DNA of 39,629 bases from Chloroflexota bacterium (lineage in GTDB: Bacteria; Chloroflexota; Limnocylindria; Limnocylindrales; CSP1-4). Positions 8,707 to 17,279 of the stretch are shown in pieces (within the stretch, counting starts at the first letter, position 1; every line of letters begins with the position of its first letter). The notes beneath the pieces were generated by a model, which did no database searches, was not told where the DNA came from, and saw only the letters and a program-made list of their open reading frames with translations. Location of the stretch: positions 1-39,629 of the forward strand of contig JAJYNP010000047.1 in NCBI GenBank assembly GCA_021786265.1. Reading direction: 5' to 3'. The translations under genes and the position numbers were made by a program.

Positions 8707-8976
8707 ATGGCCGGAGAGCGCAAGCCCTTCCTGCTGCGGCTGGAGCCCGCCACCATGGCGGCCCTGCGCGCCTGGGCAGGGGACGACCTGCGGAGCCTCA
8801 ACGGGCAGATCGAGTTCCTGCTGCGTCGAGCCCTGCGCGACGCGGGACGGCTGCCGGCCCCCAGGGAACGCCGGGAGGCGCCAAGGACTGCGATCGATGA
8901 GGGCGACCCGGCACCCAACACCGCGAGGGACGGCAGCGACGCGGCAGCCGTACCAGCCATGCAGAAGGCGGAGTGA
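8707..8976 (+). CDS. Arc-like ribbon-helix-helix DNA-binding protein
   Basis: 89 residues. [20 protein letters not shown] then [20 protein letters not shown] (about residues 6-45) matches the Arc-type ribbon-helix-helix fold seen in proteins encoded directly after SPFH genes. The tail of about 40 residues is charged and disordered. It may regulate this gene cluster or bind the SPFH partner; neither can be shown from sequence. It sits 12 bases after the SPFH stop and 6 bases before the ABC ATPase. Confidence 0.78.
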   Translation: MAGERKPFLLRLEPATMAALRAWAGDDLRSLNGQIEFLLRRALRDAGRLPAPRERREAPRTAIDEGDPAPNTARDGSDAAAVPAMQKAE

Positions 8977-8982
8977 TCGTCG

Positions 8983-9900
8983 ATGACCGGAACCAATCAA
9001 CGGCAGCTCGAGATCGACGGGATCTCGAAGCGGTACGGGGAAACCGTCGCCGTGCAGAACCTCACGTTCGAGATCCATGCCGGCGAACTGTTCGGCTTCG
9101 TGGGGCGCAACGGCGCCGGCAAGACCACCACGATGCGCGTCGTGCTGGGCGTGCTCGCCCCCGATGCCGGGGTAGTGCGCTGGCTGGGCGTGCCCCTGAG
9201 CTTCGCGACGCGTCGGCGCATCGGCTACATGCCGGAGGAGCGCGGCCTGTACCCCAAGATGCGCGTGGCGGAGCAGCTGGCCTACCTCGGCGAGCTGCAC
9301 GGCATGGCGGACGCGGCAGCCCGGGAGGCCGCCCTCGGCTGGCTCGACCGCTTCGGCCTCGCAGATCGGCATGACGCCGAGCTCCAGGCGCTCAGCCTGG
9401 GCAACCAGCAGCGCGTCCAGCTGGCCGCGGCGCTCGTCTTCGGGCCGGACGTCCTCGTGCTCGACGAGCCGTTCGCCGGGCTCGACCCGGTCGCCGTCGA
9501 CGTGATGGCGGACGTGCTCCGCGAGCGGGCGGATGCAGGAGTCCCCGTCATCTTCTCGAGCCACGAGCTCGAGCTCGTCGAGCGGCTGTGCGACCGCGTG
9601 GGCATCATCGACCACGGCCGGATGGTGGCCTGCGGCGCGGTGGACGAGCTGCGGGCCGGGGGTCTCGAGCGCCGCTGGCTCGACGTGCCCTCGGCGCCGG
9701 ATCCATGGGAGCCCGGGATCCCGGGCGTGCGGCTCGTGCAGGCCGACGGCGCGCGACGCCTGTTCGAGCTCGATCCGGGTGTCGACGACCAGGCGCTGCT
9801 CGGGGCGGCCCTGGCCACGGGACCGGTGCGCGAGTTCGAGCGCGTCGAGCCCACCCTCGGCGAGCTCTTCCGGACGGTCATCGGGGAGGCGGCGGCATGA
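8983..9900 (+). CDS. ABC exporter ATPase (NatA-like)
   Basis: 305 residues. Walker A GRNGAGKT is at 41-48 (Arg in place of the common Pro), followed by Q-loop PEERGLYP, signature [10 protein letters not shown], Walker [13 protein letters not shown] and H-loop SSHELELVE. The C-terminal extension of about 85 residues resembles that of NatA/YhaQ-type sodium or peptide exporters. It drives the permease encoded next, with which it overlaps by ATGA. Confidence 0.92.
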   Translation: MTGTNQRQLEIDGISKRYGETVAVQNLTFEIHAGELFGFVGRNGAGKTTTMRVVLGVLAPDAGVVRWLGVPLSFATRRRIGYMPEERGLYPKMRVAEQLAYLGELHGMADAAAREAALGWLDRFGLADRHDAELQALSLGNQQRVQLAAALVFGPDVLVLDEPFAGLDPVAVDVMADVLRERADAGVPVIFSSHELELVERLCDRVGIIDHGRMVACGAVDELRAGGLERRWLDVPSAPDPWEPGIPGVRLVQADGARRLFELDPGVDDQALLGAALATGPVREFERVEPTLGELFRTVIGEAAA

Positions 9901-11087
9901 ACGCGCCGTCTTCTGGTCCGGGCGGAACGCGCCGCCTGCCGACCACCGTCCTCGTCGCCCGCCGCGAGGTCCGCATGCGTCTGCGCTCGCGCGTCTTCGT
10001 TGGCGGCACAATCGTGATGGTGGCCCTCGTGGTCGTCGGCATCGTGGCCGCGTCGCTCCTCGCCGGCAAGACCAACCCGGTGCGGGTGGGCTTCAGCGGC
10101 GGATCGCAGGCGCTCGAGCGGACGTTCACCGCGTCGGCCGCAGCCCTGGGTGCGAAGGTGACCGTCAGCGACATTGCCGACGTCACCGCCGGGGAGGCGC
10201 AGGTAGCGGCGGGCACGCTCGACGTGCTCGTAACGGGGTCGGCGACCGCACCGACGGCCGTGGCGAAGGCTGCGATCGCATCGAACGTCGAGTCCGCCTT
10301 ATCCCTGGCCGCGGAGGCCGCACGCCTCTCCGACGCCGGCCTCTCACCGGCGGCCGTCACCTCGGCCATGGCCCTGGTCCCGGTCCAGCTTCTGCAGCCC
10401 CCCAATCCCAAGGACAACGAGAACCTGTTCGCCGGCCTGGCCCTCGGCATCCTGCTCTGGATCGCGCTCGGCCAGTACGGGAATATGGTGGCCCAGGGCG
10501 TGGTCGAGGAGAAGGCGACGCGGATCATGGAGATCCTGCTCGCCACGATCCAGCCGAGCCGCCTGCTCGCGGGCAAGGTCATCGGGATCGGCCTCGTCGG
10601 TCTGCTGCAGCTCACGATCGTCGCCGCGGCCGCGCTCGTCGCGGTCCACGTGACCAATGTCGCCGCGATCCCGGCCCTCGGCGTGGCCTCGATCCTGGGC
10701 GATATCTTCTGGTTCCTGCTCGGCTTCCTCTTCTACGCCACTGCCTACGCCGCGGTCGCCTCCCTCGTCTCGCGCCAGGAGGAGGTCCAGAGCGCCATCG
10801 CCCCGATCGGGATCCTCCAGATCGCGGGGTACCTGCTCGTGTACGCCGCGCTACCGAATCCGACGGGCCCCCTGGCCGCGGTGTGCTCGTTGCTTCCGCC
10901 GTTCGCCCCAATCCTCATGGCGGTGCGGATAGCGGCCACCGACGTGCCGTTCTGGCAGGTCGGCCTGGCAGTAGCGCTGACCGTCGCCAGCATCGTCGGC
11001 CTGACCTGGCTGGCCGGTCGGGTCTACGCCAACGCGGCCCTGCGCCTCGGCGCGCGGGTGCGGTTCATGGATGCGTTCCGTGGGTAA
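9897..11087 (+). CDS. ABC-2 permease (NatB/YhaP-like)
   Basis: 396 residues from the ATG at 9897, which overlaps the ATPase stop. TM1 is at about residues 35-55 (VFVGGTIVMVALVVVGIVAA). An extracytoplasmic domain of about 125 residues follows. A cluster of five or six TM helices then runs from about residue 180, with the family motif VVEEKATRIMEILLATIQPS (V.EEK..R..EILL). This is the NatB/YhaP layout. Substrate unknown; family members export Na+ or toxic peptides. Confidence 0.9.
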   Translation: MNAPSSGPGGTRRLPTTVLVARREVRMRLRSRVFVGGTIVMVALVVVGIVAASLLAGKTNPVRVGFSGGSQALERTFTASAAALGAKVTVSDIADVTAGEAQVAAGTLDVLVTGSATAPTAVAKAAIASNVESALSLAAEAARLSDAGLSPAAVTSAMALVPVQLLQPPNPKDNENLFAGLALGILLWIALGQYGNMVAQGVVEEKATRIMEILLATIQPSRLLAGKVIGIGLVGLLQLTIVAAAALVAVHVTNVAAIPALGVASILGDIFWFLLGFLFYATAYAAVASLVSRQEEVQSAIAPIGILQIAGYLLVYAALPNPTGPLAAVCSLLPPFAPILMAVRIAATDVPFWQVGLAVALTVASIVGLTWLAGRVYANAALRLGARVRFMDAFRG

Positions 11088-11112
11088 CGCTCGTGGTAGG
11101 TACAGCATGTTC

Positions 11113-11128
11113 CGGCCCTGTCGGGCCG
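11113..11128. repeat. Short perfect hairpin between permease and small ORF
   Basis: CGGCCC-TGTC-GGGCCG, a 6-base stem, lies 26 bases after the permease stop and before the strong ribosome-binding site of the 58-residue gene. It may attenuate or process the transcript. There is no T-tract. Confidence 0.35.
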
Positions 11129-11150
11129 CAGCGATCGGAGGAGGAATCAG

Positions 11151-11327
11151 ATGCCGTCTCGTGTGATGGCCCATCCATTCTTGACCCTGCTGGCGGTGGT
11201 CTCCGCGATCCTCATCGTGATCGGCCGCGTCAACCGCGACCTCTGGTGGGGCGACTGGGTCTTTGTCGCCGGAATCGCGGTGCTCGTGGTAGCAGGCGCC
11301 CTCTTCCTCCTCCGTGCAAGGCGCTGA
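11151..11327 (+). CDS. Small two-TM membrane protein
   Basis: 58 residues starting MPSRVMAHPF. Two hydrophobic helices (LTLLAVVSAILIVIG at about 11-25 and WVFVAGIAVLVVAGALFLL at about 36-54) are joined by a short charged loop with WWGDW. A near-perfect GGAGGAGGAA lies at 11137-11146, a few bases before the ATG. The alternative ATG at 11166 has no such site. It follows the ABC exporter on the same strand and may be an accessory subunit. No family recognised. Confidence 0.6.
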   Translation: MPSRVMAHPFLTLLAVVSAILIVIGRVNRDLWWGDWVFVAGIAVLVVAGALFLLRARR

Positions 11328-11422
11328 TCGAAACGGCCCCATTCTGCTCGGCCCATGCGCGCGACTTACGGTGCACCGCCGCCGCGGGCGCGAGCGACTC
11401 CCCTTTCGGAGTGTGCCGGGGG

Positions 11423-12675
11423 TTACCCAGCACCCGTGCGCGCATCCCGTTCGGAGCGCTCGGCCGCCTTCGCCCGGCTGCTCCGGACATCCTCGCGCCG
11501 CCGGTTCGCCTGGCACGCGTCGCAGTGCGCGCGGTTGCGCGTGAGGACGAAGGAGCCCGGGCATCCGGGCGTCGCGCAGGCGACCAGCGGTTCCTCGTCG
11601 GTCAGCTCGGTCCACAGGGCGACCAGGGCGCGCCCGTACAGGCCCGCCACCGACCCCCGATGGATCGGCCAGACGCCCGCCTCGGCCAGCAGCGTCTCGC
11701 ACTGGGCGCGCAGTAGCGCCCGCGTCCGCTCGCCGAGTTCAAGAACTCTGAGGCTGGGCGGCGCGTCGAACTCGGCCAACCCGCGGTACCGCTCGGCGAG
11801 CTGAGCCTTCTCCGCAGGGGAGAGGCCCCTGCTGTCGACCGCGCGTCGCACGAGGCGCACCGCCGCACACCAGCTCGCGAGCGCGGTGGCCACCTCGTGC
11901 CAGTCCCCCACCGTCTCGTACGCCAGCGCCTCGATGGCCGGCACGCCATCCGCGTTGCGCTCGTTGATAAGCCGCGGATCGAGCAGCACCTCGGGCTGAT
12001 TGGCGAGTAGCGAGAGCAGCGCCGCATGCACCCCACCGAGCCGGTCCACCCACCCCGGCGCGCCCTGCGTTCCCCCGAGCAGCCCGGCGGCCCACTCCAG
12101 CAGGTCGGACGCGCGCGCCATGCGCGCCAGATCCAGGGGGGCTGGCGCCGTACCGTCGCGCTGGGGCGCCAGGCGCGCGCGCCGAGCGTCCCGGAGAACG
12201 CCGCGGGATCGGGCAGCGCGTCTCTGATGGCGGCTGCGATGTCAGCGGGCGGCGCTCCACTCGACAACAGCTCAAAGGCCCGAAGCACGGGTTCGGGCAG
12301 CTCGGCGAACGCGGCGAGGAGCGCGCGATCCAGCTGGGCCACGTGGTGGTCGGTCCCTGTGTCGCGCCCCTCGCGAAGCGCGGCAATGTCGTCGCCCAGG
12401 CGCTGGCCCATCGACAGGAGGTCGCGACGCCCCTCCGTCTGGCCGAGGGCGACCACCCGCCCCCCGGCACGACGCAACAGCCCGTGGACTGAGGCGAACG
12501 CGGCGATCTGCGCCGGTGTGGCGTCCGCTAGCGTCGCGAGATCACGGTGCACGCGGCCTTCGCCCCTCGCCGGCTCCCAGCGCCATGCGGCACCCGGACG
12601 CGGATGCAGCATCCCGTCCGCGTCGGCCTCGATCTCGACCACGTATCGCTCGAACAACCCACGCATCGTGTCCAT
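11423..12675 (-). pseudogene. Zinc-ribbon hypothetical protein, split by a 1-base shift
   Basis: The first frame runs from the ATG at 12675 to about 12135 (MDTMRGLFERYVVEIEADAD...). A second frame then continues from about 12133 to 11423 (LDLARMARASDLLEWAAGLL... ending CATPGCPGSF, CDACQANRRR and a basic tail). The frames would join exactly if the run of six Cs (six Gs on the plus strand at about 12136-12141) were seven. The restored protein would be about 417 residues with a C-terminal CxxxxC...CxxC zinc ribbon. It may be a genuine mutation or a homopolymer error. The relic at 3056-3399 shows the same ending. Function unknown. The gene sits at the left of the first integrative element, as the unrelated 25617-26753 gene does in the second. 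Confidence 0.6.
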
Positions 12676-12751
12676 CCTCGCACTGAAAGTCGATTAGTAA
12701 CCTGATTGGGCCGCGGTCCGATCGGTCGGCTGGCGTCTCATTACGCCCACC

Positions 12752-12996
12752 ATGAGCGACAGGACACCGACCGGACTCACCGCCGCTGACGCCTCCATAG
12801 CACGAGCGAGCGCCAGCTCGGCTGTCACAACCGCCGAGGCACCGCTGCCCCGCTGGCGCGTGTCCGCCGCTGCGGCCACCTGTGGCGCAGCCGCTCCCGT
12901 GGCCTGCGCTTCCGTTGCCGCGCCTGCGAGGAACGGGCGCGGGCCGCCGCTCGGACGGCGAGCGCCGCCGCGCGGGCGCAGGAAGCGCGCCAGTGA
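12752..12996 (+). pseudogene. Small zinc-ribbon protein, frameshifted
   Basis: The frame from the ATG at 12752 reads MSDRTPTGLTAADASIARAS... to about 12862 (PLPRWR). The sense then moves to another frame giving VRRCGHLWRSRSRGLRFRCR then ACEERARAAARTAS, ending at TGA 12994-12996. The second part matches in layout the small protein at 26836-27024 (CRTCGHMWKTR...CVRCEQR). A one-base shift at the GGCGCG run near 12862 would explain it. The first ribbon Cys is also lost (V where the homologue has C). Its stop overlaps the next gene's possible GTG start. Confidence 0.45.
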
Positions 12997-13001
12997 ACGT
13001 G

Positions 13002-13214
13002 ATGAGCGCGTACCACCACACCCACCCCCACCGCCACGGCGCTCGCGGCGTGCATGAGCACCGCCACGGCCACCGGGGACTGGCGCCTTCCCGGCGCGGA
13101 CAGCCGGTGCCCTGGCTCCACTGGTTCGCCGAGCACGCACACATCCATGTCTGGGAGGACGACGAGGCGTCGCTCCGGCTGCCCCCGCAACCGGGAGAGG
13201 CGGCTGCGCTGTGA
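13002..13214 (+). CDS. Small His-rich protein
   Basis: 70 residues from the ATG at 13002 (a GTG at 12993 is also possible). The first half is packed with His (AYHHTHPHRHGARGVHEHRH), followed by PWLHWFAEHAHIHVWEDDEA, giving about 15 His in all. Its stop overlaps the methyltransferase start (GTGA), which supports it being translated. The His clusters suggest metal binding. I recognise no family. Confidence 0.5.
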   Translation: MSAYHHTHPHRHGARGVHEHRHGHRGLAPSRRGQPVPWLHWFAEHAHIHVWEDDEASLRLPPQPGEAAAL

Positions 13215-14010
13215 GCGCCCGCACCTCGACCCGGGTGACGGTCGTGCGGGCCACGGCACAGGAGCTTCTGGCCAGCCTCCCCGACGGCTCGATCGACGTC
13301 GTCATCACCGACCCGCCGTACACCACGGTCGAGCGCAGCTCAGGCAACGGCAGCCACCTGCAAGACTGGTTCCAGGGCGGAATGACCTGGCCCGAGATCG
13401 GCCGAGTCCTGACGCTCGCCCGCCGCAAGCTGAAGCCGACCGGGCTGATCTTCGTGATGACCAACGCCGCCGGGCTGCGCGAGGCGATCACGGCCCTGGA
13501 GCACGCCGGCTTCCGCGACGTGCGGCCCATCACCTGGGACAAGCGTGCCCCTGGTTGGGTGGCGGCCTGCGCCACCAGACGGAGTTCGTCCTCCTGGGCC
13601 GGCTCCCAGGATCGCGTCCGATCAGCGGGATCGACCTCGTGTCGGTGCCCGCGGTCGGCCCGGGGACCCGCGACCGCTACCCCACCGAGAAGCCGGAGGG
13701 CCTGGGGCGCGCGCTCGCCGCCATCGCCGGCGTTGGGCGAGGCGACGTGGTGGTCGACCCGTTCGCGGGCTCCGGTGCGCTCCTCGCGGGCGCGCAGGAG
13801 CGCGGGGCGACGGTCATCGGCTCCGACATCGCGGCCCGGGCCGTGCGCCGCGCTACCGCGCGCCTGGCTGGCTCTGCGAAGTCCCCGTCTGCCACCTCCC
13901 GCAAGCCGCCGCGACCTTCACTTGTGGGCCGGCGCCCGGCAGGGCGCCGGCCGATAGAAACTCGGCACGCGGCTCGGCCCTCGACCCCGAGGAGGCCCCG
14001 AAATGGCTGA
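13211..14010 (+). pseudogene. DNA methyltransferase (DPPY type), split by a 1-base shift
   Basis: The first frame runs from the GTG at 13211 and contains the catalytic DVVITDPPYTTV near residue 35, ending around TWDKRAPG. A second frame from about 13552 continues LGGGLRHQTEFVLLGRLPGS to the AdoMet-binding DPFAGSGALLAGAQERGA and stops at 14010. The intact relative at 28712-29539 reads straight through this point (SPGLGLGLRHQTEF), so one base (probably a T in GGTTGGG) is missing near 13552. The motif order, DPPY before DPFAGSG, is that of beta-class N6-adenine or N4-cytosine methyltransferases. No cognate nuclease lies beside it, so it may protect the element from host restriction. Its end overlaps the initiator start. 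Confidence 0.75.
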
Positions 14011-14794
14011 CTGCGGCGGGTTCTCGCTGGTGGGCATCGCCGGGGGCGAGTGCGGCGTCTACCCCCTGACCTGCAAGCGCTGGGAGTGCCACACCTGCGG
14101 CCAGAAGAAGCTCCGGGCCACCATCGCCCGCATTCACAAGGGGATGGCCCTCGGCGGGACCTGCCGCTTCTTCACCATCACCTCGCCCGGCCGGGAGGAC
14201 GCCGAGACCACGTACCGCGAGCTGCCCCGGCGCTGGAAGCGCCTGCACGAGCGGATCGCCCGGCGCTTCGGGCGCATCGAGTACGTCACCGTCGTGGAGG
14301 CCCAGAAGCGCGGCGCCGCGCACCTGCACGTGGTCTACCGCGGCCCCTTCATCCCCCAGCGCTGGCTGTCGTGGGCCGCCAAGGCGTCCGGGTTCGGACC
14401 GATCGCCGACATCCGCCGACCGCCCCGCGCCATCGCCGCCTACGTGGCCAAGTACCTCACCAAGGACCTCGCCGCGAGCGGCATCCGCACGGCCGACGGG
14501 TCCGTGTTCCGCTGGCCCAAGTACTTCCGCCGCGTCCGGTTCACTCCGGGCTGGTGCGAGTGGGCGCGCCGGCCACGGAACGTGCGCTGGTCGAGCTGGT
14601 ACCTCACCGACGCGCCGCCCGCCCCGACCGCCCGGTCCGCGCGCGCCCGCGGCTATGCGGTGATGGAGCTGGCCCTCAACGGCTGGAAGGCGGGGCCGTC
14701 CTGGCGTCCGGTCCGTTGGCTGCGCAGCTTGCACGGCTACCGGCCCGCCCCGCTCCACCCGAGCATCACGGCGCCGAAGGAGCACGCATGCTGA
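14003..14794 (+). CDS. HUH-type rolling-circle replication initiator
   Basis: 263 residues. A Cys cluster, LTCKRWECHTCGQKK (residues 22-36), is followed by motif 1 RFFTITSPG (about 55-63), the HUH-like metal motif HLH (107-109, in AAHLHVVYRG) and the Tyr motif IAAYVAKYLTKD (about 144-155: Y147, K150, Y151, K154). This is the layout of plasmid and single-stranded-phage Rep nickases, which cut one strand at an origin and stay joined to it through Tyr. It indicates that the element can replicate when excised. GAGGAGG lies before the ATG. Hairpin-bearing direct repeats follow within 90 bases of the gene's end. Confidence 0.8.
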   Translation: MADCGGFSLVGIAGGECGVYPLTCKRWECHTCGQKKLRATIARIHKGMALGGTCRFFTITSPGREDAETTYRELPRRWKRLHERIARRFGRIEYVTVVEAQKRGAAHLHVVYRGPFIPQRWLSWAAKASGFGPIADIRRPPRAIAAYVAKYLTKDLAASGIRTADGSVFRWPKYFRRVRFTPGWCEWARRPRNVRWSSWYLTDAPPAPTARSARARGYAVMELALNGWKAGPSWRPVRWLRSLHGYRPAPLHPSITAPKEHAC

Positions 14795-15528
14795 CCCAGG
14801 CGGGGAACCCCACCGATATGTCACATGGGGTCAGCGGGGCTGTCCCGGCACCGCCAGACGGCGTGGTCAGCGGACCGGCAGCCGGTACCGCTACCGCTGC
14901 CATCACCGCCGCCTCACCGTTGAGGCGCGGACCTGACCGGCAGGCCGTCGCGGGACCCAGGAGCGGCGCGGCACGCGCACCGCTGGGCGGCCCGGCTGGC
15001 CGCCCTCTGGCCGGTACCGCTACCGCGGAGATGACCGCCGCCTCACCGTTGAGGCGCGGACCTGACCGGCAGGCGATGGCGGGCGACGGGATCGCCCCAC
15101 CGCGACGCGGCCCGCTCGCCGGCAGCGCCATCGCCGAGCTGACCATCGCCTCACCGTTGCAGGGCGCGTCGGCAGGCGCCGCGACCGTCCGGCCATCGCC
15201 CGCGCTCGGCCGCTGGCACCGCCACGGCGACCCCGGGGACCGCTGTTCGCCGCCCGCGCCCTTCGCCCGCGATGACGCGCGGTACGCCCGCCTCCCCTAC
15301 GGCGACGGCGCCATCCACCGCTTCGGGTGCGAGACGGCCACCGCGGAGTCGGTCACGCTCGCGGTCGGACTGCTGCGATCAGCGGGATGGCGCGTCCACC
15401 GCAGCGGCGCCGCCATGGCGGCCCATCACCCGAGCGGCCGGCGCTGGATCGTCGGCTGGACGGTGGGCGACCAGTGCCCGGCCTGGCACGCGCGCCTGCC
15501 GGTCCTGGCGACGGAGCACGCCGCATGA
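14788..15528 (+). CDS. Repeat-containing hypothetical protein
   Basis: 246 residues from the ATG at 14788, overlapping the initiator's end. The N-terminal half holds three related blocks of the type AGTATAEMTAASPLRRGPDR (two near-identical, one degraded), encoded by DNA repeats with hairpins. The C-terminal 90 residues (YARLPYGDGAIHRFGCETAT..., GWRVHRSGAAMAAHHPSGRR, WIVGWTVGD) look like a small folded domain of unknown family. The repeats may be under selection as DNA more than as protein. It overlaps the next small gene by ATGA. Confidence 0.55.
   Translation: MLTQAGNPTDMSHGVSGAVPAPPDGVVSGPAAGTATAAITAASPLRRGPDRQAVAGPRSGAARAPLGGPAGRPLAGTATAEMTAASPLRRGPDRQAMAGDGIAPPRRGPLAGSAIAELTIASPLQGASAGAATVRPSPALGRWHRHGDPGDRCSPPAPFARDDARYARLPYGDGAIHRFGCETATAESVTLAVGLLRSAGWRVHRSGAAMAAHHPSGRRWIVGWTVGDQCPAWHARLPVLATEHAA
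14881..15166 (+). repeat. Direct repeats with hairpins, candidate replication origin
   Basis: A 65-base unit at 14881-14945 recurs at 15010-15074 (period 129 bases) with about five mismatches, and a degraded third copy lies at about 15118-15166. Each of the first two copies contains the perfect hairpin CGCCTCA-CCGT-TGAGGCG (14910-14927 and 15039-15056). Hairpins and direct repeats just after a rep gene are typical of rolling-circle origins, where the initiator nicks a loop. The repeats are seen; the origin role is inference. Confidence 0.5.
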
Positions 15529-15695
15529 CGCCCCATCTGGCCGAGGTCATCGCCCGCATGGTCGAGGCGAAGCTCGACGCCGAGGCGGGCGTCGATGGGC
15601 GAGGTACGATCGGTGCCCGGCCGGCCCGGGCGCGCCGCCCCTCGGCGCCGCCCGCCGGTCGGGGCGGAGGATCCCGGAGGGGAGGACGCCGATGA
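15525..15695 (+). CDS. Small basic hypothetical protein
   Basis: 56 residues. It begins MTPHLAEVIARMVEAKLDAE, an amphipathic helix, and ends in an Arg/Gly/Pro-rich tail. It overlaps both neighbours by ATGA (start 15525 with the stop of the repeat protein, stop 15695 with the recombinase start), which is the main support. The second element has a gene of similar size and place, at 29536-29700, before its recombinase. Confidence 0.5.
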   Translation: MTPHLAEVIARMVEAKLDAEAGVDGRGTIGARPARARRPSAPPAGRGGGSRRGGRR

Positions 15696-17245
15696 CGCTC
15701 GCACGCGCGGTCGACCTGCGGCCCGAGGACCTCGCGGGGCGGACATGGGCCGGCTACCTGCGGGAGTCCACCGCGGGGCAGGCGGACCGCTACGGCCCGG
15801 CCATCCAGCGCACCGAGCAGCAGCACTTCGCCGAGCGCCATGGCCTCGTCGCGACCGGGCGCGAGTACGTGGACCTCGTGTCGGGCAAGGACACCCTCCG
15901 GCGCACCGACTTCGCCCGCATGCTGGCCGACGCCGAGGCGGGTGCCTTCGAGGTCCTGCTCGTTTACGACACCAGCCGCTTCGCGCGCAACGTGGCGGAC
16001 GCCTGGCTCTACCGCGATCGGCTGGCGCACCTCGGCGTGGTCCTTGTGTTCTGCGCCGATGGTCTGATCGCGGGCAACACCGACACCTACGAGCTGGAAG
16101 GCTTGAAGACCGTCTCGGACGCCGCCTACATCCGCCGCCTGTCGCGCAACGTCTCCCGGGGCTACGAGCAGAAGTGGCGCCTCTTCAACGATCCCGGCGG
16201 CCATCCGCCCCTCGGCTTCGCGCGCGTCGGGGAGCGCCAGCTCCTGGCGCCCGTGGAGGGTCCCGACCTCGATCGGGTCCGGCGGGCGTTCGAGCTGTAC
16301 GCGACCGGCACCTGGAGCGACCCGCGCCTGGCCGACGAGTTGGGCCTCACGGAAGCCGGGCTCACCGAGATCCTGACCAATCCCCTCTATGCCGGCCGGG
16401 CGGTCCGCCACAAGGGCCGGCCCGACGAGGAGGAGCGCCCGGCATCCTTCCCGGCGCCCGTCGATCCCGACCTCTTCGCGCGGGTGCAGGCCATCCGCTC
16501 CGAGCGACGAACGGCGCACACCGGCGGCGGAGGCGCGTCCCCCCGGCGCAGCTATCCCCTGGTGCGGCTCATGCGCTGCGCCGCCTGCGGCAGCCGCTAC
16601 CACGGCGACGCGGGCAACGGTCTCCGGCGCATCCGCCACAGCCGGCGACCGGTCTGCGCGCCCTCGGCGACCTATCGGGCCGAGCGGTATGAGAGCCAGG
16701 TCGCCGAGCGGCTGAACGGCATGCGCTTCACCGAGCGCGACGTGCAGCAGGTCCTCACCGCCATGCGCCGCGCCTCGCAGACGACCCCGGCACCCTCCCC
16801 CGTGGATGCCACCACGGCGCGCGCCGAGCTACAACGCGCCCTCTCGGCGGGCGAGCTGAGCCTGAGTGCCTTCACCCGCGAATGGCGCCGCCTGGAGGCG
16901 CCGCAGCCGTTACCGGGGCCAGCCACCCCACCGGACGAACTGCGCCTCCGCCGCGCCCGCACGCTGCTCGATCGCTTCGGGGACCTGTGGGCCGACCCGG
17001 TCGTGTCCGGCGAGCTGCGCGAGGCCGCGGTCCACGAGCTGTTCACCCAGATCGACGTGCAGGGCCCCGACGTCGTGGCGCTCCACCCGCAGGAGAACGA
17101 GAACGCCTGGCTCCTGGGCTACGCGGCCATGCGCGATGGGTCGTTGACGACGCAACAACAGATGGGAATGGTCGGGGCGAGAGGACTAGACGCCGAAGTA
17201 ACGAGCGAGCCCGCGCCCCTAGAGCGCAGTCAAGCAACCGCCTAG
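15692..17245 (+). CDS. Large serine recombinase 1
   Basis: 517 residues. The resolvase catalytic domain begins GYLRESTAGQ with the nucleophile Ser26, followed by EVLLVYDTSRFARNVADAWL. The Recombinase domain is at about 170-300 (NDPGGHPPLGFARVGER..., LTNPLYAGR), and a zinc ribbon with MRCAACGSRYHGD...VCAP lies near 290-325. A long helical C-terminus follows. It would integrate and excise the first element. The last 26 residues begin MVGARG, translated from the 17-base core at 17168-17184; sequence after it comes from the left end of element 2. I start it at the ATG at 15692, coupled to the preceding ORF, and not further upstream in the same open frame. Confidence 0.92.
   Translation: MTLARAVDLRPEDLAGRTWAGYLRESTAGQADRYGPAIQRTEQQHFAERHGLVATGREYVDLVSGKDTLRRTDFARMLADAEAGAFEVLLVYDTSRFARNVADAWLYRDRLAHLGVVLVFCADGLIAGNTDTYELEGLKTVSDAAYIRRLSRNVSRGYEQKWRLFNDPGGHPPLGFARVGERQLLAPVEGPDLDRVRRAFELYATGTWSDPRLADELGLTEAGLTEILTNPLYAGRAVRHKGRPDEEERPASFPAPVDPDLFARVQAIRSERRTAHTGGGGASPRRSYPLVRLMRCAACGSRYHGDAGNGLRRIRHSRRPVCAPSATYRAERYESQVAERLNGMRFTERDVQQVLTAMRRASQTTPAPSPVDATTARAELQRALSAGELSLSAFTREWRRLEAPQPLPGPATPPDELRLRRARTLLDRFGDLWADPVVSGELREAAVHELFTQIDVQGPDVVALHPQENENAWLLGYAAMRDGSLTTQQQMGMVGARGLDAEVTSEPAPLERSQATA
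17168..17184. repeat. Attachment core, copy 1 (att junction element 1 / element 2)
   Basis: ATGGTCGGGGCGAGAGG occurs here and, identically, at 31180-31196 in the same orientation. Its reverse complement, CCTCTCGCCCCGACCAT, has the look of a tRNA 3' end (T-stem, acceptor stem, CCA). Each copy encodes MVGARG near the end of a recombinase whose surrounding C-termini are otherwise unalike. Confidence 0.7.
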
Positions 17246-17279
17246 CCGAAGCCGCTAACCGTCGTCGCGCGAACGGACG

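Larger units (their letters stand above)
11423..17184. mobile_element. Integrative element 1 (left end unresolved)
   Basis: This block carries replication and integration genes (zinc-ribbon relic, DNA methyltransferase, HUH initiator, serine recombinase) in an order matched in part by the second element. The right end is the 17-base core at 17168-17184 inside the recombinase gene. I could not find a matching core at the left, so the left limit is a guess between about 11.3 and 12.75 kb. Confidence 0.45.

Noticed and set aside
7696..10011. 771-residue minus-strand open frame
   Set aside because: Antisense to the SPFH, Arc-like and ABC ATPase genes, all of which have clear motifs on the plus strand.
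9533..11716. 727-residue plus-strand open frame
   Set aside because: Overlaps the ABC genes in another frame; Arg/Gly/Pro-rich with no motifs.
13540..13560. Programmed frameshift in the methyltransferase
   Set aside because: There is no slippery heptamer or downstream structure, and the intact homologue at 28712 reads through in one frame. Mutation or sequencing error is simpler.
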